From the NCBI RefSeq assembly GCF_021130785.1, contig NC_060207.1:5965001-6029000 (forward strand): a stretch of 64,000 bases of DNA, given 5' to 3'. The notes below the pieces were generated by a model. It saw only the letters and a program-made list of their open reading frames with translations, made no database searches and was not told where the DNA came from. How positions within the stretch are numbered: the stretch's first letter is position 1; each line of letters starts with the position of its first letter. Source of the stretch: Homalodisca vitripennis (taxonomy: Eukaryota; Arthropoda; Insecta; Hemiptera; Cicadellidae). A program made the position numbers and the translations under genes. This document shows positions 12,641 to 25,112 of this stretch, piece after piece.

Positions 12641-13060
12641 CACGCTGCTGTGTACGTTATCAATAGATGGCGTCAGGGACAGTGGGCGGTGCCCTGCTCG
12701 CTCGGCGCTCTTGACGACTGAATAGAGACGGAGAAAACAGATCTACTTTTGTTGCAATCGTGTTTCCCTCTGGTTTTTTTACGTTCACAATAAAACAGTT
12801 TTTATTGGTCCCGGCCGGAATCGGAGGACCGGTTGAATGCGATATGAGGGCCCGCTTTGTGCATTGACCTTTGTTTGTGTTTGGGGCGGGCATGCGCGCA
12901 GCAGGTTGCCTACCTTTGTGTTTGTTTCTTGTCCGCCTCGGCTACGCAAACTCGCTAAAAAATAACTGGTTGTAGACCGTAAAGGGTTGGATCCCCTCAC
13001 ACAGCGTCACTACGCCGTCCGTCCTCCGCTTTTGTGCACGGGCTTGCAACTGTCGATCGT
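12641..13060. promoter_or_regulatory. CpG-rich block with a CTCF-like core
   Basis: AGATGGCG at 12665-12672, followed by TCAGGGACAGTGGGCGG, resembles the insulator protein CTCF core (AGRKGGCR). The rest of the block is CG-rich with no supported frame. A boundary role is an inference from one motif. Confidence 0.25.
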
Positions 13061-14300
13061 GACTATTGATTTGCGGTGCCTCTAATTATTGTTACCCTTC
13101 TCTGACGGTGGCATTTGTAAGATCCGGTTCCTGTCAACGAACTATTCAGGTTTACCAATAATACGTTTTAATGTTATGTATCAGGCATTATCTTGACATT
13201 GTACAAAGTAGAATTTAATTTGTGACTATAGCAGTGGATATTTCAGTTTTTATATGAAATTATCATCTGATTCTTGTAATTCATTGTAATAATATTTAAG
13301 ATTGCTACAGACTTAAATAATTATACATATTATTCTGTAAATCAACCCAGATCAGCCAATGACTCACCCAACTAACAAAACATACTCTACAAATGCCTGA
13401 GAAGATTTTGAAATGTTTCTCACACGTTTTCGTAAATTACCACTAAAAACTAGGATTTCTCGAACAATTTTGACATCAATCAAATCTTATAGGTGAATCA
13501 GACACAGTTCACAATACAATAAGAACAATCACCTCATTTAAGTTTTAGTGTGTAGGTATAGGAAAACAGTGCTTAAATTCAGCAGTTAGTAAATTAAAAT
13601 TGTTCTCTATCTTTTAGTGCATTTTATCTTAATGAGCCCAGAATTTGTGTATGTGGAGATTTAAAAATGTAATACTGAATATTTAACGTGATAATAATGA
13701 AATCAAAATCAGCATTAAGGTACTGTTTTAATGTTATAATTCAGGAATATGTTAAGTAAGTACAGGATGTTTTTTCTGAACACCAAGTTGTTAAATTTAA
13801 TATGTAAATAATTTTTTTAATAAACAGTATTGCTTGCTTATTTGTGCTGAAACACATGGCACTTGTATCATCATTGACTTTTAATTCTGCAATGTTTAGC
13901 TAAGTTTTAGAAACCACAAGAAAGTAAAAATATCTTACTCAGGTAAATATCCGCAGGTAACTAACACTATACTCGGACTGTACCGCTGCCTGGTAGAGAA
14001 CCTAAACTACTATCATAACTTGTTGATTTATCGACTGAAGGTTTCTCGTGGAATTCAACACGCCGAAATTCTACACTCGATTCATTTCGGAATTCCTAAG
14101 TTATGAAAGGTATTGGTGAATGTAAACCACCAGTTTTACGGTGGGAACGAGCGAACAAGGAACGATGGATACGAGACCTTGACGTTAAGCTGATATGTCA
14201 AACTGTCAAGTCCGTCAATGTCGCGCGCGCTTGCTTCATCATACCATTCCACATCAATGGTGACACGTTCCCACTTTGCACGTACCATCGATTAGTAATA
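13061..14300. other. AT-rich noncoding stretch
   Basis: Nothing is recognised. An open frame at 14103-14303 has no family resemblance. Confidence 0.5.
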
Positions 14301-14351
14301 TAGGTAGCCTAGTGATATAGGTAGCCTAGTGATGTAGGTAGCCTAGTGATA
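14301..14351. repeat. 17-bp tandem repeat, 3 copies
   Basis: TAGGTAGCCTAGTGATA recurs at 14301, 14318 and 14335. Confidence 0.9.
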
Positions 14352-15370
14352 GCACTTAGCCTATTTAGTTATTGTACCTCAGTGATCAAATAATGTGTTA
14401 GAACATTTTTGTACTCATATATAAATCAAAACTGATTGCATTGTAAAGTGTAATGTTGTTATTACAATTAAATTACACAGCAACATGAATAATACAACGT
14501 CAAATAATTGGCTTAGTTTTAGCGAATATTATCGATGTAGATATGAATCGAAAATAAACTGACCTAGACATGAAATTGTGCTTGAAACTTCATTTATATA
14601 CGAGGAACATGACTTTGATGATGGTCTATGTCACCACGGGATTTGGCCAAACGTTTGCGAATTTTTGTACATTCGTCTTATGGGTAGCCATGCTGTCAAC
14701 GAGAAAATAGGAAAATAAATAAATTTGGAAAACAAACTCAATACACCCACGTAAGAGCCAAATATTAAACACATGTAGCCCAAATTTACGAAAACATAAA
14801 CATAATTAATTGGTGGTGACTTTTATTATTATATTATATTATATACTTTATAAAACCCAATTTAATAAACAAAATCCTATTGTATTACAAGGCAAGATAT
14901 GTCACAAAGATTCCATATGTAGATATTATTTCTGCATAAACCTTTTGCATAACCTATAAGATTGACTTCTATGACGCTTCATTTTCATGTCAACTTATTT
15001 TTTCAATAAATGGAAAGACATCACAAAAATGATGTGAGGTATAAATTAAAAATTTCCATTGCATCCTCAGTGAAGTCTGTTACTTCTACGTTATATAATG
15101 TACTTTTATGAAGAAAATTGTACAAAAACTTTGAATACAAAGTTGAATTTTGTGTAAAATTCCTATGCTTTTTAAATTATCATAGTCAGTACTTCTATAA
15201 AATCAATTTCAAAAGATCTATTTAATGTTTTATTTGAATGGATGTTCTATGTTAAATACCCCAACAGTAGTACCCTGCACATTTTCACTATAAAATTCAA
15301 ATTTCATTATATAAAAGCATAATGCGTGATAACAACTTTAAAATATACTATCTCAGTAAGACTTTTTCCC
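14352..15370. other. AT-rich noncoding stretch
   Basis: Nothing is recognised. Confidence 0.5.
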
Positions 15371-15790
15371 GCCGCCTAATCATTTCCTCTTGAATGTAAC
15401 AACTTTCGCCGAAGTAGTAGCAGCCCTTGCGCGATCAATGTACAAGTCGTCGTAACTGAAAACTGCACTTTAAAACCAAACTGTACTTTATTCGTTAGCC
15501 CTCAATCTTGAAGATAAATCCGGCATCGAGCCGAAATAAAACCACTTTGCTAATCAAAGCGCTCCATAATAAAGCACAATAATTTACGATTGACGTTCGC
15601 CTCCGAAACGTCCGTGCTATCAAAGTTGAAAACATTGTCGGTTCTGCGAGGCCGCTGTAAATTTCCCGAAGCCAAATAAAAGTCGGTGGCGAGGCCGGAG
15701 CGTGTGACAACGGCAAACAAATATTTGGGAGGAGCAGCTGAGGGGGGGGGAGGGGCTACCAACGAACGGCAACTTCTCAACCTGTTTTAA
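15371..15790. promoter_or_regulatory. CpG-rich block
   Basis: CG-dense between AT-rich flanks, with a run of 9 G at 15742-15750. The overlapping minus-strand open frames at 15495-15780 are in different frames and resemble nothing. Possibly regulatory. Confidence 0.2.
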
Positions 15791-16410
15791 ATGTCTCTTT
15801 CCTTTTCGGGAACTATATATTTCCGCACGGGAACGATCAGATAGAAATCTACGGATAAAATCTTATGTAAATTCTGCGGAGAAGTGAATCCACGCACACA
15901 CTGCTTACATTTCCAACTGGACGGACTGTACACAGTATTTTACAAAACAGTTCGTGCCACCATTGTTTTATGCACTGCTCATTTTTCTACCTGAGTTAAA
16001 CCAATAGAACAAGTCGCCCAATAGAACAAGTTTCAAGCAAATTTTAAAGTATCTTACGCTAAATGTCTTAAATTTTGCCCACGCTCAGCCAAATTCCGCG
16101 GAGGGACGTCGACCGTCAAAGAACTCAATCGTCTCTACGTACAAATAAAGTATCATAAAAAGGAAAAAGGTCAGTTATTAATATAGCATATTTACTTTTT
16201 ATCTAACATATAATTATGGTACCCATGAACAAAATTAACACCCAATACAGGTTTAAGGTATCATAGTTTTTTTTAATACAATATATTTTGATTTATGATA
16301 AGTAGAAATAGTGTAAATAGAAATTATATTTTTACTTTATTTATGTAAAATTCATTATAAGTGTTCTACTTTTATAACGTTTTTATTTCTACGTGGATCA
16401 AATGTAATGA
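15791..16410. other. Noncoding stretch
   Basis: Nothing is recognised apart from a single CACCATTGTTTT SOX-like word near 15959. Confidence 0.5.
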
Positions 16411-16730
16411 GAGTTTCTTCCTTTAAGATCCATCTCCTGCAGTGTTTCTTCCTTTGAGATACATCTCCTTGCAGTGTTTCGTCCTTTGAGATACATCTCC
16501 TGCAGTGTTTCATACTTTGAGATACATCTGCAGTTTTCTATTATTTTTTTGTGACTTTCTTTTATAAAATAATAGAAAATTGATATTTCGAATAAGAAGA
16601 GCTCCTCCTCCTTCATCTCCTGCAGTGTTTTGTCCTTTGAGATACATCTCCTGAGGTTTTTCGTCCTTTGAGATACATCTCCTGTAGTGTTTCGTACTTT
16701 GAGATACATCTCCTGCAGTGTTTCGTCCTT
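16411..16730. repeat. 31-bp minisatellite in two blocks
   Basis: Units built on TTTGAGATACATCTCCTGC recur four times in 16411-16533 and about three and a half times in 16614-16730. The two blocks are separated by a non-repeat insert that contains a 14-bp inverted repeat (TTTTCTATTATTTT at 16534-16547, reverse complement at 16566-16579). The 31-bp period shifts frame each unit, so the ETLQEMYLK peptides readable on the minus strand in alternating frames are a by-product. Confidence 0.9.
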
Positions 16731-17690
16731 GACGTCCTTGCAAGGGACACAGTGACGGTCTCTTGAACGAAGTCCGCATAACAATGTCGAAGAGAATTGG
16801 GTCAGAGATCGGCACAGGCCCATTGATACGAGCGCCAGTTTCCCTCACTAATTAAAGGAGTTTATGGAAATGGCTGGTTGTTGACAAGGACGATTTGCAC
16901 CAATTAGTCAAATATCTTAAGACTCGTTTACAAGACCGCCGCCTTGTTACACCGGTCTCACCTCCTCCACAGCTCTTGTGCGCTCATTATAGAGAATTAA
17001 GATATGAACAATATTCACAGTCAAGAGCCCCCTCACAAGAGCTGCTGTATTTTTATTGGATCTTTCGAATATTCTTGATAATGAACGCTGTAACATTCCC
17101 ATCTTAAAAATAATAACTCTACAGAGCTCCTTGGGTTGGATGCAAAGATTTCTTTGTTCTTAATTTCAGACACCTTAACTTAAAACTTAACTTTATTATT
17201 TAACTTCAAAATATGTGAGAATGTAAATTACAACGGTGATCACTATATAATAATATGAGTAGTTCAATTAAAAACACAATTTAATTGTAATTACTTCCAG
17301 TCCATTTAATAAGTCTTAAGATTAATACGTTTTATTTTCTGACGCTAAAACGGGTTACACAAGATATAATGTCGATTAATTTAATAAGTCGAATTAAATT
17401 TGACAATTACGCATAATCATGATGTGATTTCAAAGCATACGAAATATCAGAAGTAGCATATTCAATGTAAGAACTAAAAGTTGTATAAATGTTCTATTTT
17501 CTTATAGAAACCAAAAATGTTAATAAATAATGCGAAGAATTGTTTAGGGGTTATTTTATATCCGATATTTGTAACGGAACTCTGACGGCCCTGGATATTT
17601 ATGTATTTCAGCCTCTCCAACAATGTATAGTGTATCAGAGGATGTTGTAATATAAAAATCTATTTAATAAATCTACCTAAGGTCCAGCTA
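16731..17690. other. Noncoding stretch
   Basis: Nothing is recognised. Confidence 0.5.
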
Positions 17691-18070
17691 GGAGATACAT
17701 CGAAATTCGATAAAATGGTCTAATGGGGCTTTATGTGTTTAGCGCCCATGTAGACTGGGAGGCGTGCTCCCCAGAGACGCTATCAGCCATTACCAGTGGT
17801 CTGCCGGCACGACCGCTGCTAGCAGCCGCTGCCGTGCGGTTATGACGGTGTGGTGCGGTCAGCGGCAGTGCGGTCGTGTGTGGTCAACTGTACCACACGA
17901 TCAGCACGGAGCACCGGCCCGGTTCACGATCCGTCGTTCCTCTTCTCTACAAACTATGCAACTACATTCCCCAGAACGATTCGGGGAATTGGCGCCTTCG
18001 CAGGCTGTCCAGCGGGTTTCAGTGCTTATCACGATTCCGCAACTTTCTCCGCTTCCTATTTGATTTAGTA
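17691..18070. promoter_or_regulatory. CpG-rich block
   Basis: GC-rich, with GCAGCCGCTGCCGTGCGG and several GCGGT words at 17820-17880. Open codons exist in three forward frames and one reverse frame at once, as expected from base composition rather than a gene. Confidence 0.2.
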
Positions 18071-18340
18071 ATTGATAACGATTATATATACCTGAAATAA
18101 AACGTGGGTAAATATTCGAAGCCTCGGTTGATAATAATGCCCGATAAGCATAATTCGTGTGTGTTCGCTGTACTGTATACGCTCGTATGTACATTATAAA
18201 CTCCTCCTACGTTATTTAGTTGTTAAATTAACTGTTTAGAAGACAGAGTACACTGCCATAATTATGTTGTATAAAATTAAAGTATAAACTTAATTAATAT
18301 CTCCATTATGTCATATTATGTTTCATCGCTTTGTGCAAGG
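18071..18340. other. AT-rich noncoding stretch
   Basis: Nothing is recognised. Confidence 0.5.
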
Positions 18341-18960
18341 ACGTCAGACATTTAGTGGAGCCGGGGCCGGCCCAGATCAAGAGACGTTTCTCTGCGAGAT
18401 GATACTCGGCGGTTTTGTTACCGTTCCCACCAACGTGCGGAATATCGACCATTAAACCATAAATGTTTACGGCGTCTCTGGATGCGTGCAGCGAAGAATG
18501 CGGCGTTATCGAGTATCGCAGTGCGCCTGCGCCGAGTGCGGACAGCGACAGCGCATGCGCAGTGTGTGCGCACAGACAGCACGCCGCACCGTTAATTGAT
18601 ATATCACATCGGCTTTATCAATGCGCCTTGTTTACAACTAATTACACCCAGTCAACTCAGTAGAAAATGCAAATAGATGTGTTTCCTCGGGGCGGGGCGT
18701 AACTTCTTCTGTGACCCGGTACGGATTCACCCGAGATCCTGCAGACAGTTTTTATGTCCCCTTCATACAGGTCGTTCCGAGACATTACGGCGCCATCAGG
18801 TGTTTCATCGGTAACATTATACGACAGCTTTATTAAACGGGATCGGCCTGACAGAGACAGGTGTCTACGGCCCGTCACCTGCCGCTACTTCTCTCTAGCG
18901 GGACTTATCGCAAACCGATCTTTTAACGTTCGTAAAAGCCTGTTTTGAAAACCTCGTCCA
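18341..18960. promoter_or_regulatory. CpG-rich block upstream of the LIM2 exon
   Basis: A long CG-dense block ending about 700 bp before the first visible apterous exon. It contains GCGCATGCGC-type words (18553-18562) and ATTAATTGATATATCACATCGGC near 18595. No domain is recognisable in any frame. Candidate enhancer or alternative promoter region. Confidence 0.25.
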
Positions 18961-19666
18961 CGAACGCGCGGTTTTCTGAAAATTCATTTTGTTAAACACC
19001 TCATTCAATAAGCAACCAGACCTACTTATATTACCAGTACTCAACATTAATGTTAGTGTCTAATGTCTAAACTTAATTTACTATTTAAAAATATCTGTTT
19101 TTTGCGTATAATACGAGCAATATTTAAGCACCGGATGTAGTAAAAAGCCTTGGATTTTACCCACATATTAAGAGTAATGTTAAATCTCATCCAGTTTTAA
19201 GTTTTTATTTTTAGTTGTGAAATTATGAAAGATGTCCCGCTGAACAATGTAAATGATAAGCATTTATTTCCTTTTTTTAAATTGTATGGGTACGTTTTGA
19301 ATATGTACTGTATACGATGAAGTACAACACAGTTTGTGATTTTTTCCGGATAATCGGTAAAAATATGTAAAAAACAAAAAAAGGGCATGGATGCGTATTA
19401 AATGTATTTTAAGAATGAGGCATGTTCCATAATCGTACGACTAACAATAAGGGCTTGAAACTATACGAGGTAAGACATTGTCTTATGAGGTATCGTATAA
19501 TTACAGCAGTCTGTTAGAACATGTACACTACATGCCGTGACGACCGTCTCAAGAGACCACACGCTAGATCCTAGTTGTACTACTTGATCTAGTGTTCCAC
19601 CGACTGCGACTGTTTGTTGTAGACATTGAGAAGCACAATGACAAGAATGCGAACGCTTTGTTGCAG
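18961..19666 (+). other. End of the intron before the LIM2 exon
   Basis: AT-rich sequence ending in the splice acceptor TTTGTTGCAG (AG at 19665-19666). An earlier TTTGTTGTAG at 19613-19622 would also keep the frame open. It would add residues between the LIM domains that family members lack, so the 19666 acceptor is preferred. Confidence 0.6.
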
Positions 19667-20085
19667 AATGTTCGCGATGAGGCGATGTGGCCGGTGTCAA
19701 GCAGCCATCTTGGCCTCGGAGCTGGTGATGCGAGCGAGAGAGATGGTCTTCCACGTGCACTGCTTCACCTGCGTCGTCTGCCAGACCGCCCTCACCAAGG
19801 GAGACACTTTCGGGATGCGAGACGGCGCGGTGTTCTGCCGCCTCCACTATCAGGAGTTGCCGCCCGCGCCGCCTCCCGACGAACGGTTGCCGTTTCCCGT
19901 CAACCCCACCGATCTGCATTACCACCCGCGGCTCGGCCCTCATTCCACTCCGCCCCTGCCCGCCACTCCGCCCGACCAGGTCAAAGTGGCCAACTCCTTC
20001 TTCAACGGCACTCCCACGCCCAGGCAGAAGGGTCGGCCCAGGAAGAGGAAACCCAAGGATCTGGAGTCGATGACCGCTAACCTAG
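19667..20085 (+). CDS. ap: Apterous, LIM domain 2 exon
   Basis: This exon encodes the second LIM zinc-binding domain and linker of Apterous, a nuclear LIM-homeodomain transcription factor whose LIM domains bind the cofactor Chip/LDB. The first base completes an Arg codon begun in the upstream exon (phase 2). Counting that Arg as residue 1, the ligands are C8, C11, H30, C33, C36, C39, C58 and H61, with the ELVMRAREMVFHVHCF signature shared with insect Ap. A proline-rich linker follows (about 66-119), then the basic AT-hook-like KGRPRKRKPK (122-131) and DLESMTANL. The donor is CTAG|GTGAGT at 20086, leaving phase 1. LIM domain 1 must be in an upstream exon not seen here. The minus-strand frame overlapping this exon is a shadow. 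LIM-HD identity is certain; assignment to ap rather than another insect ap paralogue is likely. Confidence 0.95.
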
Positions 20086-21869
20086 GTGAGTACTGTAAGT
20101 ATTGCTTTTATAGTATTTATTAACACTAAGTAATCAACCTTTCCTCAGGAATTGTCAGGGGCTTGAGCGTCGTGAGAAAAACGACAGTACCAGACAAGGT
20201 GATCTGTCATCGTAACGACCTTGATACATAATCGTAATCGATTTGCCGTCGAACGCGAAGCGAGCGGGCATGTTCGCGATCAAGCGTGTCCAGACCCTGG
20301 CACGAGGGGAAAAACAGAAACCAAGAGCCGCAGACGAGCAGTGAGCTGGGAACCGCTGGAGCGCTGGATTCGTAGAAAAACTTCCAGTAATGGCTGACTT
20401 ATTTATCCATAGTCCTATTGAGGATGGACAAATTTAATCAGCAGCATTTTTGTGATGTTAACGAATCATTTGAATGAATGGTCTGCTACTTTCAGTGCTT
20501 GGCGGTAGTGTCATTCTGTACTCTAATGTGGTTTGTAAGACTTTTCCTACATAACACATATAGGAGATCTAATACTCACTGAGGACAACGTATATGCTGC
20601 GGTACAATTTATTTGTCCAAATATCTGTCCAATCAAAAGTTAAATTTAAAAGGGATGTTGATAAATGTCAAGTCGTGTACATAAAATTAGCAGTCGACTT
20701 TCCTGAAATCGTAAAAGATTACTCTACGTGTTGACTTCATTATCTTTTCCCGCTTCTTCGTCGTGCAGAAAGAAACAAACGGATATAGAGAAACGCTTGT
20801 GTGTAATTAAGTATTTGGTGAGGTAGAGCTGAAGAGGTCGATAATGTGCAAGTTTACAGCAGAACAAAAGAGGTTATAAAATGACGGCGGTGTTTAGTGG
20901 GGTTGTTAACCATTAGCACATCGATATGCGCTTACGCGTAGTCATGGACTGGCCTGCCCGGTGTCTGCACACCACGCCAATTACATGAGCGGTAGAGGCA
21001 GCTTGCACTACAAAAACCTAAACTACAACTTTGCTGCAGACGCAGGTGAAAACAAGTCATTCCACGTTCGGCTTGGTGGTCCCATCAAACAGGGTCATAA
21101 AGCAATCATTTAAAGTTTTGTGTAGAACACGGCATTACTTACCCATATATGGCTCAGATAAATTTGCATTATAATTAAAGTAACCTGATCATGTCACAAG
21201 ATCAATTATTAAACAGAATATTTTCAAGGATAACAATTTTATTATTGAAATTTACATAGATGTCTGAAAAGAATCGAGATAAATGACCATTCTGGATCAG
21301 CAATAACCAAAGACTGTAAACCATAAGTATGTAAAACTCCAAAAGTGGAGAATAATCTTTTTAAACAATCAATGTTGAATACACCGACCTTGCCGTCGGG
21401 AAAACTGATTCCAGTATGTGCCTTAATGTACTGGCCTAAATTCTACAACAAAATAGTCTATTCAAATTCAGCTACTGCAGAGTAAAAAATCTTGTATTAT
21501 ATTATGTCTAAAGAATATAATCAAAGATGACATAAGTCAAATACATGGTAAACATGAAGTAAAACACTAATACATGACTTGCCTAAAAGGGGTTGAAATC
21601 GATGGCAACTTGCAATGGATATATGGATTCAAAACGTATATTTTAAACATCAAACCGTGATTCCACTGTATTGTCTGAAAAAAATATGTAAGAAGAAGAT
21701 AGTACGTAAGAAGATTCATTGTCGGTAACCACAACCTCACCACAAGCAGCATTACCAGAGGAACACAAGAGTAATTCTGTTTGGGTACGAAATGACAGGG
21801 GTTCAGAAGGCCACGTGATCACCGGAACTATTCCAACAGACCGAGATCTAATAGCAGAGGAATCACACG

Positions 21870-22030
21870 CATGATCGGTCACCACCCGAGCACGTCTGTT
21901 TCCGGCGACGGGTGCCCTCTTCTGGTCGGACGTGCCGGCCGCACGCCTCGTCAGGCAGGGGTCTCGGGGTGTCGTATCGCGTCGTGTCACCGCAGTCAAG
22001 TGAGCTGGGGAACCGATCGTACACTGACTG
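21870..22030. promoter_or_regulatory. Intronic CpG-rich patch
   Basis: CG-dense, with GCCGGCCGCACG and TCGTATCGCGTCGTG words. No supported frame. Candidate regulatory sequence by composition only. Confidence 0.2.
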
Positions 22031-22889
22031 CAACAGCACAAGTCAAAGAACAGCACTTTGTGGTGTTCATCGATTTTAGTACCCGTCTTTAAAATTGGTA
22101 TAGTTCATTTATTGATGACTAAAACTATGGTCTCTGAGCTTCGTGAGTGAAAATTCAATTTTAGCTTTCTTTGTCTTTGTTACGGATCGAATTAAGTTTT
22201 TCTGGATATTTTGTGCTATAGTCAGATAACTTTCTACCACATCATATAAAACAGAAGGAAATAGGGGTTTCTAGTTTATTAGCTCAATCACAGATGCAGA
22301 AAATGGTTTGTTAAAATATCCTAGACCTTTAGGATAATTCCGGTCACTTTTATTAATTATATCATCCCAAGCGGTTAGTTGAAACGCTCAACAGTTCATT
22401 TCTTGGAAGGCACGGGCTTCTCGTCTGAAAAGATAATATCGTTCCCTAAAGATACCTAACACCTTTTGAGCGCGGTTGGAAGAAAATCTTGCCTTCACAT
22501 TTCCGCTCTTATCATTATTACTAACTGGACAATTTCCATCTCTACTAAACAACTCTCGCAGACCTCTGGGAAGGGCAGGAAGACAAAACCTAGATTCTTC
22601 CGTGGATTATTCAAATTCCCTAGAAAATTCAATAACTGAGCCAACACGTTTTAATAGCGCAATCAAATGAGGTTTAAATAAAAAAATGAAGTTATACAGG
22701 ATGTTGTTTACCAGCCGGTTGTAATACTAACGTCATGGGTTTATCCCAGTGATATAATGGTTTCACAGGGCCGTTCTGTCTACACTAAACGTCAAGCCAG
22801 CAGTACGACGTCCAGCTTTATCGACACGAGACCTACCTCCTTGACCGAAACGGCAGTATAATCGCGACCCGAATCTCATTACGGCATTG

Positions 22890-23110
22890 AAAATATCATA
22901 ACGCGTGGGCAGTTGACGCTTTTACAGGATTATTACGAGGGCGGGCCCGTAAATAATGGTTCGATTAGGTGCAAACGTCCGGAGTGGCGTCCGACCGGCC
23001 GTATATCAGGCCGACTGGTTCACGTCCGGACCGTAATACATTTTCGGGAGTCTTGCTCCGGGCGGTTCAGTTCGTTTTGTTTTTTGTCTGCGAAGGGGAG
23101 TTTCGTTTGA
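22890..23110. promoter_or_regulatory. Intronic CpG-rich patch with homeotic-type sites
   Basis: CG-dense, with GGGCCCGTAAATAATGG near 22943 (Hox/PBC-like) and CCGGCC/GGCCG pairs around 22997-23016. No domain in any frame. Confidence 0.25.
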
Positions 23111-23636
23111 AGACGCACGAATTCTATTTGTTTCGGTCATCCATCGTCAGTCTTTATTCGAGGGGCCTAGAAACAGATCGTGGGGTAATCGGTTTTGTCT
23201 TCATCTGTGCTACAGATGGAAAAGTAACTTGTACCTACTGAGTCCCAAGTGGAAAGGACGGTATGTGGATAGTTTCTCGCAGGTGTTAATCTAGTAATGT
23301 CGTAACATTGTGTAGTCTTGATTCCATCACTAATAATCTTCTTTTACGCTTTAGTTTACAGGGTGTGTTCTCTATTTCGTTGAATCGATTTGGCATTGGC
23401 CATGGAGGGGAATTGCATTATATTGTTGTATTGTAATGTTATTGGTGTTTCCAAGCAGTAACGGTTTGTCTTTTCGAATACTTTTTATTTAATCAATCTA
23501 TGAGCTACGATATCTGCATTATTACACTACCTATTCATTCACACATTGTGCTGCTATAACTATCGAATTCATTATCTGATACGTGAGTACGGTTAGAATT
23601 TTTATCATCAATTCAAAATTTCATTTTCTAATTTAT

Positions 23637-24004
23637 GTAATCTGCAGGCAATAATTGAGATAGCCACTGAATACGTCGTAATTTGCAGGCAATAATTGAG
23701 ATGGTCACTGAATACGACGTAATCTGCAGGCAATAATTGAGATGGTCACTGAATACGTTGTAATCTGCAGGCAATAATTGAGATGGTCACTGAATACGAC
23801 GTAATCTGCAGGCAATAATTGAGATGGTCACTGAATACGTTGTAATCTGCAGGCAATAATTGAGATGGTCACTGAATACGACGTAATCTGCAGGCAATAA
23901 TTGAGATGGTCACTGAATACGACGTAATCTGCAGGCAATAATTGAGATGGTCACTGAATACGACGTAATCTGCAGGCAATAATTGAGATGGCCACTGAAT
24001 ACGT
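23637..24004. repeat. 41-bp minisatellite, 9 copies
   Basis: The unit is GTAATCTGCAGGCAATAATT plus GAGATGGTCACTGAATACGAC. Units end GAC, GTC or GTT, and only the first and last copies carry GCCACTG instead of GGTCACTG. Confidence 0.97.
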
Positions 24005-24239
24005 CCAAAATTGTTGCCCCTCAACAACACGTCGGTATTTATTTAACTATTTCAAATGTTTGTTCTATTTTTCCAGCCACAAATCATCTATATTATGTTT
24101 AATACTTACGAAGCAAACAATTCACTTGCGCTGTAGACTGTTAATGACTGACCATTCTTAAAAAACTAGCTTACGTTAGTATACGCTACACCAATCTTCT
24201 TCATAATATCTTTAACCAAAATCAACAGTCAGCTTTCCC

Positions 24240-24500
24240 ATAAAGCGCTGAGGACTTTGTTCAGCGACATCAGCAGGATGTCCGTGCCTCCTGCAATGTT
24301 ATCAGCTGACCTCTACTGCAGCCTCAGTGACTCATGACGCCCACGTGACTGACCGACCTGATAACTGCGGCCTGGACGACAACACGTCACTCGTCACTCG
24401 TCACTCACTCACTGTGCGAAGGCCACAACAACTCGCGACTTGCATGTCCTCGGACCCCCTTCACTAGTCACTCACTACTGAGCACCGTGTCTGTGCTATG
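24240..24500. promoter_or_regulatory. Intronic motif-dense block (GATA, AP-1, E-box)
   Basis: GTTATCAG near 24299 and CTGATAAC near 24358 are exact reverse complements that bracket TGACTCATGACG (AP-1/CRE-like) and CACGTGAC (E-box). A short GTCACTC triplication follows at about 24387-24410. No coding frame. Arrangement suggests an enhancer; untested. Confidence 0.3.
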
Positions 24501-24861
24501 TGACTGCCGACCCATGAATCATTGATGAGTCGCGTTTTTAATCTCTTGACCTGTTATTTAATAGGATTCTTGACTCGAATAAAATGTTAATGGTAATGTA
24601 CAAGGTTAATGAAGTTTGCAAGAACTAGCCTACACAGCTACTGATTACAGTAGTATTGGAATTGCTGCATTCCAAATGCTTTTACACTGTTTTGACCGTT
24701 CCCCTTTTACGTATTGACTCAGAGGTTTGGGGATTTTTTGAAATACTGCAACACAACATTTCGAGGAACTTAAATGAAACATATTTCTCGGGTATCAAAC
24801 ACTTACAAGAAAGAAAAGGTGAATGAATTAGCTTTTTCGTTTCTCTAAGCAGACCCTGCAA

Positions 24862-25020
24862 CAGTGACGTAACTAGAACTTGGCTGTGGGGAGGAGGGGA
24901 TGGAACTGATTTAAGAGCACAAGCAAGCTGAACTGACGTTATACCAATATTATTAAAACTTTACGGGCTTTTGGGGAGGAGCTTTCTATCCCCCTCATCA
25001 CTCAACTAGTTACGTCACTG
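24862..25020. mobile_element. MITE with 15-bp inverted ends and 6-bp TSD
   Basis: A 159-bp element starts CAGTGACGTAACTAG and ends CTAGTTACGTCACTG, a perfect 15-bp terminal inverted repeat. It is flanked on both sides by CTGCAA (24856-24861 and 25021-25026), a clean 6-bp target-site duplication. The interior has GGGGAGGAGGGG and a matching GGGGAGGAGC but no frame. CAGTG ends are hAT-like, but hAT makes 8-bp duplications. A 6-bp duplication would better fit a group such as Dada. Confidence 0.9.
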
Positions 25021-25112
25021 CTGCAATATCCAAACATTGATTAGAATTTCTATTCAACACATTGACTTCACTGGGTACAAATAGTTACTGTAGTGACAAT
25101 CCAAATTCACTC

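Noticed and set aside
16398..16848. Minus-strand frames of 141 and 112 codons with repeated ETLQEMYLK
   Set aside because: The 31-bp period rotates the frame each unit, so the same peptides appear in two frames. A noncoding minisatellite explains this.
17764..18194. Overlapping frames in three forward phases and one reverse phase
   Set aside because: Simultaneous openness in several phases reflects GC composition, and none resembles a known protein.
19461..19943. 160-codon minus-strand frame over the LIM2 exon
   Set aside because: Antisense shadow of a GC-rich coding exon whose plus-strand zinc ligands and splice sites are all intact.
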